Shown piece by piece: positions 7,166 to 14,281 of a DNA stretch of 22,407 nucleotides (positions are counted from its first letter, which is position 1; every line of letters begins with the position of its first letter). Source of the stretch: Acetobacteraceae bacterium. Its GTDB lineage: Bacteria; Pseudomonadota; Alphaproteobacteria; Acetobacterales; Acetobacteraceae. Both the position numbers and the translations under genes were made by a program. Where the stretch lies: NCBI GenBank assembly GCA_003506895.1, contig DNXO01000021.1, positions 26,261 through 48,667 on the forward strand. The letters are read 5' to 3'. The notes below the pieces were generated by a model. It did not search any database. It saw only the letters and a list, made by a program, of their open reading frames with translations, and was not told where the DNA came from.

Positions 7166-7195
7166 GCGATACCACTCCTGGTTCAGAACCGTCAA
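7166..7195 (-). promoter_or_regulatory. Possible sigma70-type promoter for the DUF6311 gene
   Basis: On the minus strand, TTGACG (7195-7190) is followed after 18 bases by TATCGC (7171-7166), about 85 bases before the start of the DUF6311 gene. The -35 is a good match and the -10 is poor. It lies in the 189-base gap after gor, where a separate promoter would be expected. No other feature is seen in that gap. Confidence 0.3.
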
Positions 7196-7272
7196 TCAAG
7201 TCGCGCTGTCGCGGGCGACCCTGAACGCCGGGTCGTCCAAAGGGCACCGCTGCCGCCGCGGTCGTTGTCAGA

Positions 7273-8640
7273 TCACTCCGCGGCTTTGGCCAAATCGGTC
7301 GTGCGGGTCCGCGTGCGCAGGGTCACGAACTCCTCCGCCGCCGTGGGGTGAATACCGATCGTGCGGTCGAAATCGGCCTTCGTCGCGCCCATGACGACCG
7401 CGATCGCGATACCCTGGATGATCTCGGCGGCGTCCTCCCCCATCATGTGCGCTCCGACGACTTTTTGCGTCGCCTTGTCCACCACGAGCTTCATGATGGT
7501 CTTGCGGCTCCGCCCGGACAGCGTGTGACGCATCGGCGTGAACTTCGTCACATAGATATCGACCGGATTCATCACGCAGGCCTGGTCTTCGGTCAGCCCG
7601 ACGGAGGCGACCGGCGGCGTGGTGAACACGGCGGATGGGATGTTCCTCAGTGATACGTTGCGCGGTTTGTTGCCGAACAGCGTATCGGCCAGGGCATGGC
7701 CCTCCGCCGTCGCCACGGGCGTCAGGTTCACCCGGTCGGTTACGTCGCCCATGGCGTAGATATGCGGCACGGTGGTGCGTAGGTGGTCATCGACCTTGAT
7801 CGCATCCTTGGCGTTCAGTTCGACGCCGACCGTTTCCAGCCCCAGGCCCTTGACGTTCGCCTTCCGGCCCGTCGCGAAGAAAACAAGGTCGGCGTGCAAC
7901 GAACGCCCGTCGTTCAGCGTCAGGATACGACGATCGCCATCGGCCTCCAGCTTCGTGGGTGTGCTGTTCGGGTGCAGCGTGATGCCTTGCGCCGCCAGCG
8001 CCTCGTGCATCGCCTCCCGGATATCATGGTCGAACCCGCGCAAGGGCAGCGGCTGACGATAGACCAGATCGACCTGGGCACCGAGGGCCTTGAAAATGCC
8101 GGCGAACTCGACGGCGATGTAGCCGGAGCCGACCAAGATGACCCGCTGTGGCATGGTCTTCAGATAGAACGCGTCGTCGGAGATGATGCCCAGTTCGGCG
8201 CCTGGGATCTTGGGCCGTTCGGGGTTGCCGCCCGTCGCGATCACGATGTTTTCGGCTGTGTAGCGCTCACCGTTCACCTCGACCGTATGGGCATCGACCA
8301 GGGTGGCCCGCCCGTCGAAAATCCGCGCGCCGGCGCCGTTGAGCAGCTTGCGGTAGATACCTTCCAGCCGGGTGATCTCACGGTCCTTGGCGGCGATCAG
8401 TTTGCCCCAGTCGTGCGCGCCCTTGGTGATGGTCCAGCCGAAGCCGGCCGCGTCCTCGGCCCAGCCGCCATACTCGCCGGCCTGCACCAACAGCTTCTTC
8501 GGCACGCAGCCGATGTTGACGCAGGTGCCGCCCCAGTGACGCTCCTCCGCCACGCCGACACGGGCGCCATGGCCGGCGGAAATGCGGGCGCACCGCACGC
8601 CGGCGGACCCGCCGCCGATGACAAACAGATCGAAGTCCAT
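7273..8640 (-). CDS. gor: Glutathione-disulfide reductase
   Basis: This FAD-dependent enzyme reduces glutathione disulfide with NADPH in the cytosol. The 455-aa protein starts MDFDLFVIGGGSAGVRCARI (FAD Rossmann GGGSAG, residues 9-14). Its redox-active disulfide is GGTCVNIGCVPKK (Cys40/Cys45). The second Rossmann fold is VILVGSGYIAVEFAG, followed by YRQPLPLRGFDHD, whose arginines fit NADPH preference. FFATGRKANVKGL, YAMGDVTDRVNLTPVA and the C-terminal catalytic HPTAAEEFVTLR follow. The start at 8640 is supported by GAGGGA 8 bases upstream. A 19-residue upstream extension is possible but lacks support. It is divergent from the binding-protein gene and separated by 189 bases from the DUF6311 gene, so it is probably a single-gene unit. 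Confidence 0.95.
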   Translation of the reverse strand: MDFDLFVIGGGSAGVRCARISAGHGARVGVAEERHWGGTCVNIGCVPKKLLVQAGEYGGWAEDAAGFGWTITKGAHDWGKLIAAKDREITRLEGIYRKLLNGAGARIFDGRATLVDAHTVEVNGERYTAENIVIATGGNPERPKIPGAELGIISDDAFYLKTMPQRVILVGSGYIAVEFAGIFKALGAQVDLVYRQPLPLRGFDHDIREAMHEALAAQGITLHPNSTPTKLEADGDRRILTLNDGRSLHADLVFFATGRKANVKGLGLETVGVELNAKDAIKVDDHLRTTVPHIYAMGDVTDRVNLTPVATAEGHALADTLFGNKPRNVSLRNIPSAVFTTPPVASVGLTEDQACVMNPVDIYVTKFTPMRHTLSGRSRKTIMKLVVDKATQKVVGAHMMGEDAAEIIQGIAIAVVMGATKADFDRTIGIHPTAAEEFVTLRTRTRTTDLAKAAE

Positions 8641-8779
8641 GGGTGCGTCCCTCTTATTGCCCGAACCTAATGTGTGACGTCGTTGGAGATCACGCAATTA
8701 CGCATTTAGCGCCACGAGCGGTTGAGGCCCACGCCACACCCACGCCCATGCCCGCGCGGAGACGGGCATACCTGGCTTG

Positions 8780-8814
8780 CCTCCGGCCGCCATGCGCATC
8801 ATGACGGCCGGAGG
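8780..8814 (+). promoter_or_regulatory. Perfect 10-bp hairpin in the leader of the binding-protein gene
   Basis: CCTCCGGCCG (8780-8789) and CGGCCGGAGG (8805-8814) are exact reverse complements around a 15-base loop that itself contains the palindrome ATGCGCAT. The structure ends 19 bases before the start codon and just upstream of the GGGGAAA ribosome site. It could be a leader RNA hairpin, an operator or a dispersed repeat. There is no T-run, so it is not an ordinary terminator. Confidence 0.5.
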
Positions 8815-8833
8815 ACCTTGGGGAAACGAACTC

Positions 8834-9844
8834 ATGCTGAAGCGCCGGAGTCTCGGGTTGGGCCTGCTCGCAAGCCCGTTCATCAGCAACCGTGTGCGGG
8901 CCGAGGATTCGGTTGTTCGGATCTCCAAGCAATACGGCCTCGGCTACCTGTCGATGATGGTCATGGAGCACGAGCATCTGGTCGAGAAGCACGGTGCGAA
9001 GGTTGGGCTTCCGGGTTTGGCGGCGGAATGGTCCGTCCTCGGCGGCCCGACGCCGCAGATCGACGCGCTGCTGGCCGGGCAGATCGGTTTTATCGGGCCG
9101 GGTTCCACCACGCTGGTGACGCTGTGGGACAAGACGGCCGGAACGGGGCGCGACATCAAGGCACTGTCGGCGCTGCAATCGATGCCGTTCGTGCTGATGA
9201 CCCGCAATCCCGCCGTTCGTTCGATCGCGGACCTGACGGAAAAGGACAAGATCGCGCTGCCGGGCGTGAAGATCACCGGTCACGCCCTGACGCTGGAAAT
9301 GGCCGCTGCCAGTCAGTGGGGCTTCCCGGCCTACGACCGGCTGGACAGCCTGACCGTCACGCTGTCGCACCCCGATGCGATGGCCGCGCTGCTGGGTGGC
9401 CAGTCGGAGGTGAACTGCCACATGGCCAGTTCCCCGTTCTATTATTACGAGCGCGCCGCACCTGGCGTGCATGAGGTCCTCAAGTCCTACGACGTGACGG
9501 GCGGTAAGCACACGAACGGCGTGGTTTTGACCTCGAAGCAGTATCACGATGCGAACCCGAAAATCTGCGCCGCGGTGCTGGCGGCGCAGCAGGAGGCGAA
9601 CGATTTCATACGCAACAACCCCCGGCAGGCGGCGGAGATTTACCTGGCGATGACAGGGGACAGGAAAGGCACGGTTGACCAGATGGCCGGCTGGGTCGCC
9701 GACCCTGATGTCGTCTATACAACCGTGCCGATGAAGGTGATGGAGTTCGCCGCGTTCATGCAACGGGTCGGCCGGGTGAAGCGGGTGGCCGGAAGTTGGA
9801 AGGACATGTTCTTTCCCGAGAGCCAGGATGTCGCGGGAAGCTAA
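8834..9844 (+). CDS. ABC transporter periplasmic substrate-binding protein (NitT/TauT, NMT1-like)
   Basis: The 336-aa product begins MLKRRSLGLGLLASPFISNR and appears to have a signal peptide cleaved after VRA, with a twin arginine at residues 4-5. The mature part fits the nitrate/sulfonate/taurine binding-protein fold: SVVRISKQYGLGYLSMMVME, PTPQIDALLAGQIGFIGPGS, TLVTLWDKTAG and DLTEKDKIALPGVK. No ligand can be named. ATG 8834 is chosen over 8777 because the signal peptide starts there and GGGGAAA lies upstream. The earlier start would place the hairpin inside the gene. No permease or ATPase gene is adjacent, so the partner transporter must lie elsewhere. The 210 bases after it show no clear terminator or gene. 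Confidence 0.9.
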   Translation: MLKRRSLGLGLLASPFISNRVRAEDSVVRISKQYGLGYLSMMVMEHEHLVEKHGAKVGLPGLAAEWSVLGGPTPQIDALLAGQIGFIGPGSTTLVTLWDKTAGTGRDIKALSALQSMPFVLMTRNPAVRSIADLTEKDKIALPGVKITGHALTLEMAAASQWGFPAYDRLDSLTVTLSHPDAMAALLGGQSEVNCHMASSPFYYYERAAPGVHEVLKSYDVTGGKHTNGVVLTSKQYHDANPKICAAVLAAQQEANDFIRNNPRQAAEIYLAMTGDRKGTVDQMAGWVADPDVVYTTVPMKVMEFAAFMQRVGRVKRVAGSWKDMFFPESQDVAGS

Positions 9845-10054
9845 GATGGGGGACAAGGTGTTCGCCACCCTCGTTTCCCGGTTTGGCTGAAAGGCCCGTT
9901 TCCTCGTCCCGGTCGGGGGTGGCCGGGCCAAGGTCTGCCGTGGCACGACAGGCAGCCCAGCCAACACCCGTCCGGAGCTGACGGCCCAACCGATGCGCGG
10001 CGAAATTCAAACCAGGACATTTCGCTCCCCACCCCGATACCCTATCTCTACGCC

Positions 10055-11248
10055 ATGACCGATCTGCCGCCCCGCCCCAACCAGCCCGTGTATCTGGACA
10101 ACCAGGCGACAACCCGCTGCGACCCGCGCGTGGTTCAGGCCATGTTGCCGTGGTTCTCCGAGGACTACGGCAACCCGCACAGCGTCGAACACGTCATGGG
10201 CAAAAAGGCCGAAGCCGCCGTCGAAGCCGCCCGCGCCCAGGTGGCCGTCCTGCTCGGTGCCGAACCCCGGGAGGTGATCTTCACGTCCGGCGCCACCGAG
10301 GCGAACAACATCGCCATCAAGGGCGCCGCCCGCTTCGCCGCCAGCATGGGCGACCCCAGGCGTCGTGTCGTCACCGTCGCCACCGAACATAAATGCGTCC
10401 TGGAATCCGTCGCCGACCTCGCCGCCGAGGGGTTTGAACCGGTCATTCTGCCGGTCGGCCCCGACGGGCTGCTCGATCCCGCGGTGCTGCGCGAGGCGCT
10501 CGCCACCCCCACGCTGCTGGTCAGCGTCATGGCGGTGAACAACGAAACCGGCGTGGTCCAGGACATCGCCGGCCTCGCCGCGATCACCAAGGAGGCCGGC
10601 GCGCTGTTTCACTCCGACCTCGCGCAGGCGGTGGGAAAGATTCCGCTCGACGTAACCGGATGGAAGGTCGATCTGGCCTCGGTCAGCGGCCACAAGATCT
10701 ATGGTCCGAAAGGCATCGGTGCGCTGTTTGTCCGCCGCCGTCCGCGCGTCCGCGTCTCCCCGCTGTTCTCCGGCGGTGGGCAGGAGAGGGGGCTGCGCTC
10801 CGGGACTTTGGCGACCCCGCTGATCGTCGGCCTGGGCGAGGCCTGCCGTCTCGCAAGCGCCGAAATGGCATCCGACACCGATCGTATCGCCACCCTGCGC
10901 GACGATCTGCTGCGGCATCTCCAGGCCGGTATCCCGGGCATCCGTCTGAACGCCAGCCTCCGCGACCGCATCGCCGGCAACCTCAACGTCACCTTTCCGG
11001 CCGCCACCGCCTTCGACCTGATGGCCGCGCTGCCGGACCTGTGCGTCTCCACCGGCTCCGCCTGCTCCTCCGCCGAGGTCGAACCGTCCTATGTGCTGCG
11101 CGCATTGGGGCTTTCCGACCAACAGGCCTCGCGGACCTTGCGTATCGGGATTGGACGCTTTACCTCCGCCGCCGATATCGACTACGCCGCCGCGGCATTG
11201 TCCGCTGCCCATGCGGCCTGTTCCGCATCCACCGAAACCAAGGCCTGA
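10055..11248 (+). CDS. Cysteine desulfurase, IscS/NifS family
   Basis: This PLP enzyme takes sulfur from cysteine as an enzyme-bound persulfide for Fe-S clusters and tRNA thiolation. The 397-aa product starts with YLDNQATTRCDPRVV and has FTSGATEANNIAIKGAA, ATEHKCVLES (the PLP-stacking histidine) and VNNETGVVQDI. The PLP lysine is in SGHKIYGPKGIGAL (Lys214), and the persulfide cysteine is in STGSACSSAEVEPSYVLRA (Cys337). The long loop around the cysteine marks group I (IscS/NifS) rather than SufS. The C-terminus is short. No iscU, iscA or hscBA is nearby. A ferredoxin gene starts 5 bases downstream and mnmA follows, so its sulfur is probably delivered to MnmA as well as to cluster assembly. 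Confidence 0.95.
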   Translation: MTDLPPRPNQPVYLDNQATTRCDPRVVQAMLPWFSEDYGNPHSVEHVMGKKAEAAVEAARAQVAVLLGAEPREVIFTSGATEANNIAIKGAARFAASMGDPRRRVVTVATEHKCVLESVADLAAEGFEPVILPVGPDGLLDPAVLREALATPTLLVSVMAVNNETGVVQDIAGLAAITKEAGALFHSDLAQAVGKIPLDVTGWKVDLASVSGHKIYGPKGIGALFVRRRPRVRVSPLFSGGGQERGLRSGTLATPLIVGLGEACRLASAEMASDTDRIATLRDDLLRHLQAGIPGIRLNASLRDRIAGNLNVTFPAATAFDLMAALPDLCVSTGSACSSAEVEPSYVLRALGLSDQQASRTLRIGIGRFTSAADIDYAAAALSAAHAACSASTETKA

Positions 11249-11253
11249 TTCGA

Positions 11254-11583
11254 ATGCCCAAAATGACTTTCATCGAGCGCAATGGCACGCCTCGCGAGGT
11301 TGACGCGCCGTTGGGCCTGTCGGTGCTGGAGATCGCCCACAAGCACGGGGTCGATATCGAAGGCGCGTGTGAGGGCTCTCTGGCCTGCTCCACCTGCCAC
11401 GTCATCGTCGATGCCGGCTGGTTCAAGAAGCTGGAAACCCCGACCGAGGACGAGGAAGACATGCTCGACCTGGCGTTCGGGCTGACCCAGACCTCGCGCC
11501 TGGGTTGCCAGATCGTGATGACTGATGAACTCGACGGGCTGGTGGTCAAGCTGCCCGCCGGCACACGAAACGCGCAAGGATAG
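11254..11583 (+). CDS. [2Fe-2S] ferredoxin, adrenodoxin/Isc type
   Basis: This small electron carrier has 109 residues and starts MPKMTFIERNGTPREVDAPL. Four cysteines bind the cluster with the adrenodoxin-type spacing: Cys39, Cys45, Cys48 and Cys85, in GACEGSLACSTCHVIVD and TSRLGCQIVM. The acidic stretch TPTEDEEDMLDLA, typical of partner docking in this class, is present. It is probably the electron donor for Fe-S assembly by the desulfurase encoded 5 bases upstream, and mnmA starts 2 bases downstream. An AAGG lies 11 bases before the ATG. The fdx name is possible, but exact orthology is not proven here. Confidence 0.95.
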   Translation: MPKMTFIERNGTPREVDAPLGLSVLEIAHKHGVDIEGACEGSLACSTCHVIVDAGWFKKLETPTEDEEDMLDLAFGLTQTSRLGCQIVMTDELDGLVVKLPAGTRNAQG

Positions 11584-11585
11584 TC

Positions 11586-12668
11586 ATGAGGGTCGTGGTC
11601 GCCATGTCCGGTGGTGTGGACAGCAGCGTGGTTGCTGGCCTGCTGCACGAAGCCGGGCACGAGGTGATCGGCGTTACCTTGCAGTTGTACGACCACGGCG
11701 CCGCCTCCGGCCGCAAGGGCGCCTGCTGTGCCGGCCAGGACATCCACGACGCTCGGCGTGTGGCTGATCGTCTGGGCATTTCGCACTACACGATCGACGC
11801 CGAGGAGCGCTTCGCCAAATCGGTGATCGCATCTTTCGCCGACAGCTACGCCAACGGCGAAACCCCGGTCCCTTGCATCAGTTGTAACCAGACGGTGAAG
11901 TTCGCCGACCTGTCGGTGCTGGCCCGCGACCTGGGCGCCGAACGGCTGGCCACCGGCCATTATGTTCAGCGCGTTGACGGACCTGCCGGCGCGGAGCTGC
12001 ACCGAGCGGTTGATCCCGCTCGGGATCAGAGTTGGTTCCTGTATGCCACGACGCGCGAACAACTGGACCTGTGCCTGTTCCCGCTGGGCGGGATGGAAGA
12101 CAAGCGGGCGGTGCGCGATGTCGCCCAGCGCCTGGGCCTGGGCGTGGCGGAAAAGCCGGACAGTCAGGATATCTGTTTTGTCCCGTCCGGCACCTATACC
12201 GACACGATCGCGAAATATCGCCCCGATGCGCTGGCGGCTGGGGAGATCGTCACCGCCGACGGCCAGGTCGTCGGCACGCATGACGGGATCGCCCGCTACA
12301 CCGTGGGGCAGGGTAAGCGCCTGGGCGACGCCGCGATGCTGGCTGGCCAGCGCCAGGTCGTGCTGGCAACCGAACCGGGGCGCCGCCGCGTGGTGGTGGG
12401 ACCGCGTGGGACGGGAATGCGCTCGCTGCGCCTGCGTGACGTGAATTGGCTTGTTCCCACCCCGTCCCGGGACGTGCGTTGCGCCGTGAAGCTGCGCGCC
12501 CGGGAAGAGCCGCGCCCCGCGACGGTGCGAACGGAGAATGGCGCGGTTACCGTGCTGCTGGACGAGGCGGCGCTGCCGGCTCCCGGGCAGGCGTGCGTGT
12601 TCTACCAGGGGGATCGCATCCTGGGTGGGGGGATCATAACGCGTCCGGACGTGTCGGCGATTTCCTGA
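11586..12668 (+). CDS. mnmA: tRNA-specific 2-thiouridylase MnmA
   Basis: MnmA puts sulfur on uridine 34 of Lys, Glu and Gln tRNAs, using ATP and persulfide sulfur. The 360-aa product starts MRVVVAMSGGVDSSVVAGLL with the PP-loop SGGVDSS at residues 8-14. It continues with TPVPCISCNQTVKF (Cys100 matches the first catalytic cysteine), LATGHYVQR and SQDICFVPSGTY (Cys197, the second catalytic cysteine). AGEIVTADGQVVGTHDGIARYTVGQG is the MnmA central domain, and the beta-barrel C-terminus follows. AAGGA lies 5 bases before the ATG and overlaps the ferredoxin stop. With the desulfurase and ferredoxin it forms a compact sulfur-transfer operon. Confidence 0.97.
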   Translation: MRVVVAMSGGVDSSVVAGLLHEAGHEVIGVTLQLYDHGAASGRKGACCAGQDIHDARRVADRLGISHYTIDAEERFAKSVIASFADSYANGETPVPCISCNQTVKFADLSVLARDLGAERLATGHYVQRVDGPAGAELHRAVDPARDQSWFLYATTREQLDLCLFPLGGMEDKRAVRDVAQRLGLGVAEKPDSQDICFVPSGTYTDTIAKYRPDALAAGEIVTADGQVVGTHDGIARYTVGQGKRLGDAAMLAGQRQVVLATEPGRRRVVVGPRGTGMRSLRLRDVNWLVPTPSRDVRCAVKLRAREEPRPATVRTENGAVTVLLDEAALPAPGQACVFYQGDRILGGGIITRPDVSAIS

Positions 12669-12976
12669 GATTGATGGGAGTGTAATTAAGCTCCCTCACG
12701 GATTTACAGTGTGATCTAAACGCTGACAGCGGATTGTGTCGGGTGCTGCCCAACGCCCTCCTCCGGGGCTCGCCGCGCCCTCCCGGGCTGATTCCCATTT
12801 CTAGGCCCCACCGGCTTTACCAGCGTGCCGCCAATCCGAAAGCCAGTCCGCTTCGCGCGGCTGGATCGCTTAACCGCCTGCGATCCCGATCCATATCTCC
12901 ATCCCAATGATCCCGGATGACCCCTTCCAATTCCAAACCCCTTGACCCCACCCGGGGAACGAGCGCAAACCCCGCG
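12669..12976. other. Intergenic region between mnmA and rnpB
   Basis: This stretch of about 308 bases holds no gene I can support. A weak inverted repeat GGGAG/CTCCC (12676-12695) lies 8 bases after the mnmA stop, but it lacks a T-run. Near the right end, TTGACC at 12942-12947 could be the -35 of the rnpB promoter, but a matching -10 (GCAAAC, 12965-12970) is poor. A 63-codon minus-strand frame here has no recognisable content. Confidence 0.4.
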
Positions 12977-13390
12977 TCGCCAGACAGCCGGACGACCGCT
13001 GCCGGCGGGGCAATCCCGTTGGTGGAGGAAAGTCCGGGCTCCACGGGAACACGGTGCCGGCTAACGGCCGGCGGGGGCGACCCCAGGGACAGTGCCACAG
13101 AAAACAAACCGCCCGCGCAAGACCGGTTCGCCGGTCCCTCGGGCAAGGGCGAAACGGTGCGGTAAGAGCGCACCGCGCCCCTGGTAACAGGGGCGGCACG
13201 GTAAACCCCACCGGGAGCAAGACCGAATAGGAGAGGCTGCGATGTCACGATATCGTGATAATCGTGGGGACGTTCCCGTCCCGCCGCTCGGGTTGGTCGC
13301 GTGAGGCGCATCGCAAGATGCGTCCCAGAGGAATGGTCGTCCCGTCCCGCAAGGGGCGGACAGAACCCGGCTTACAGGCTGTCTGGCGTT
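12977..13390 (+). ncRNA. rnpB: RNase P RNA, bacterial class A
   Basis: This is the catalytic RNA that cleaves tRNA 5' leaders. The ends are fixed by a perfect 11-bp P1 helix: GCCAGACAGCC (12979-12989) pairs with GGCTGTCTGGC (13377-13387). Conserved blocks appear in order: GAGGAAAGTCCGGGCTCC (from 13025, the 5' strand of P4 and neighbours), the ACAGAAAACAAACCGCC region (about 13097), GGTAAACCCCACCGGGAGCA, GACCGAATAGGAGAGGC, AGAGGAATGGTCGTC (from 13327) and GACAGAACCCGGCTTACAG (before P1, the 3' strand of P4). The length of about 410 bases is normal. GTTTT follows P1 directly and may help termination. The location upstream of mraZ is one I associate with this group of alphaproteobacteria. Confidence 0.96.
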
Positions 13391-13493
13391 TTCCCTGAAC
13401 CGGCCTGAAACCGTTGCAAATCCGGGTGGCTAACCACCGGCATTACGTGGTTCCCCGGTCCCACGCGTCGTTGCTGGAAAACGCTCCACAAAG

Positions 13494-13502
13494 TTGTCCA
13501 CA
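13494..13502 (+). promoter_or_regulatory. DnaA-box-like 9-mer TTGTCCACA
   Basis: It differs from the consensus TTATCCACA at one base. It lies about 130 bases upstream of the predicted mraZ promoter. A single near-match is weak evidence by itself, but a second one lies at 13678. Confidence 0.35.
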
Positions 13503-13626
13503 GGAACGAAACGCGAATATTTTCGTGAACCAGAAATGGCTTGGGGTGACTCGGGTGATCGCCGGTAAGTGTCTGACGAAGCCGGGAAAATTTCGGTGGA
13601 ATCCTCCAGTCAAGCGGTCAAGGTCT

Positions 13627-13656
13627 TTGACTTCCCATCCAATCCCATGCTATCCC
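13627..13656 (+). promoter_or_regulatory. Predicted dcw operon promoter (PmraZ)
   Basis: TTGACT (13627-13632) is a strong -35 match. After 18 bases follows TATCCC (13651-13656), a partial -10. The MraZ boxes start immediately after the -35 and cover the spacer, the -10 and the likely start site. That layout is what an autorepressed mraZ promoter should look like. Confidence 0.55.
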
Positions 13657-13667
13657 AATTGCACCCA
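13633..13667 (-). promoter_or_regulatory. MraZ operator: four TGGGN boxes at 10-bp period
   Basis: On the plus strand TCCCA occurs at 13633, 13643 and 13653, and ACCCA at 13663, each separated by exactly 5 bases. Read on the minus strand this is TGGGT-N5-TGGGA-N5-TGGGA-N5-TGGGA. TGGGN repeats with 5-base spacing are the established binding site of MraZ, which represses the dcw operon in E. coli. The exact period, one helical turn, and the position upstream of mraZ make this a confident call. The strand orientation of the boxes is the only less usual point. Confidence 0.9.
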
Positions 13668-13677
13668 ACGTGGACCA

Positions 13678-13686
13678 TCATCCACA
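13678..13686 (+). promoter_or_regulatory. DnaA-box-like 9-mer TCATCCACA
   Basis: It differs from TTATCCACA at one base. It lies 11 bases after the last MraZ box, in the predicted leader, and has the same orientation as the 9-mer at 13494. A weaker CTATCCACG occurs at 13757. Confidence 0.35.
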
Positions 13687-13801
13687 GGGGCGCCTGACTG
13701 GATGCGGCCTATCACCCCAGCAACCGTGACCCGTCGCCACCGCATCCAGGCCTTGTCTATCCACGATCCCAACCCCCGGTTCGAAAGGCCAATGGGTCCG
13801 A

Positions 13802-14281
13802 ATGACCCTTTTTATCGGCACACATCACAGCAAGCGGGACGCCAAGGGGCGTGTGTCGATACCTGCGCAATTCCGTTCCGTCCTCAAACAGAACAGCCAC
13901 GCCGGCGCAACCGCCAATGTCGCCGCGATGTATCTCCGCCCGTCGCATCAGAACGCCTGTATCGAGGGTTGGACCCAGCAGGGCTTCGAGGCCCTCAGCG
14001 AGCCGATGGCAGCAGGCTACACCCAGTTCAGTCCCGAATACGAAGACTTCGTGATGACCTTGTTCGGTGATGCCCATCCGCTGGAAACCGATACCGAGGG
14101 CCGGATCATGATTCCGGCACCGTTGCTCGTCCACGCCGGCGTCACGCAGGAGCTGATGTTCATCGGCACCCGCAACACGTTTCAGATATGGGAACCCGAA
14201 GCCGGTGCCCGCCGCCTGGCCGAGGCGCGCGAACGCACCAAGGCCGCCGGCTTCACCCTCCGCACCGCGGTGCCGGCATGA
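13802..14281 (+). CDS. mraZ: Transcriptional regulator / division protein MraZ
   Basis: MraZ is a ring-forming DNA-binding protein with two AbrB-like half-domains. It represses the dcw operon, including its own gene. The 159-aa product shows both repeats: FIGTHHSKRDAKGRVSIPAQFR (residues about 4-25, DxKGR motif) and DTEGRIMIPAPLLVHAGV in the second half, plus LFIGTRNTFQIWEP-like C-terminal text. A conserved operator lies upstream. The stop overlaps the rsmH start (ATGA, 14278-14281). The nearest purine-rich stretch (GAAAGG) is 13 bases before the ATG, which is too far to be a good ribosome site, so initiation may be weak. The insertion between strands 3 and 4 (QNSHAGATAN) is a little longer than in E. 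coli. Confidence 0.97.
   Translation: MTLFIGTHHSKRDAKGRVSIPAQFRSVLKQNSHAGATANVAAMYLRPSHQNACIEGWTQQGFEALSEPMAAGYTQFSPEYEDFVMTLFGDAHPLETDTEGRIMIPAPLLVHAGVTQELMFIGTRNTFQIWEPEAGARRLAEARERTKAAGFTLRTAVPA

Larger units (their letters stand above)
13391..13801. other. Regulatory intergenic region between rnpB and mraZ
   Basis: This region of about 410 bases has no supported gene. It holds a small hairpin just after rnpB (CCGGGTGG / CCACCGG around CTAA, with one bulged base), two DnaA-box-like 9-mers, a sigma70-like promoter and the MraZ operator. If the promoter is right, mraZ has a leader of about 140 bases. Open frames here are interrupted and look non-coding. Confidence 0.6.

Noticed and set aside
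8690..9967. 425-codon minus-strand frame opposite the binding protein
   Set aside because: Shadow frame. The plus-strand product has a signal peptide and family motifs.
10007..11212. 401-codon minus-strand frame opposite the cysteine desulfurase
   Set aside because: Shadow of a recognised gene. Gly-rich with no recognisable domain.
12676..12695. Inverted repeat GGGAG/CTCCC after mnmA as a terminator
   Set aside because: Only 5 bp with an AT-rich 10-base loop and no T-run.
12716..12907. Minus-strand 63-codon frame or tRNA-like sequence upstream of rnpB
   Set aside because: No tRNA cloverleaf could be folded by eye. The peptide is basic and unrecognisable.
12917..13311. Open frames within rnpB on both strands
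   Set aside because: The region is the RNase P RNA. Its conserved blocks and P1 helix explain the sequence.
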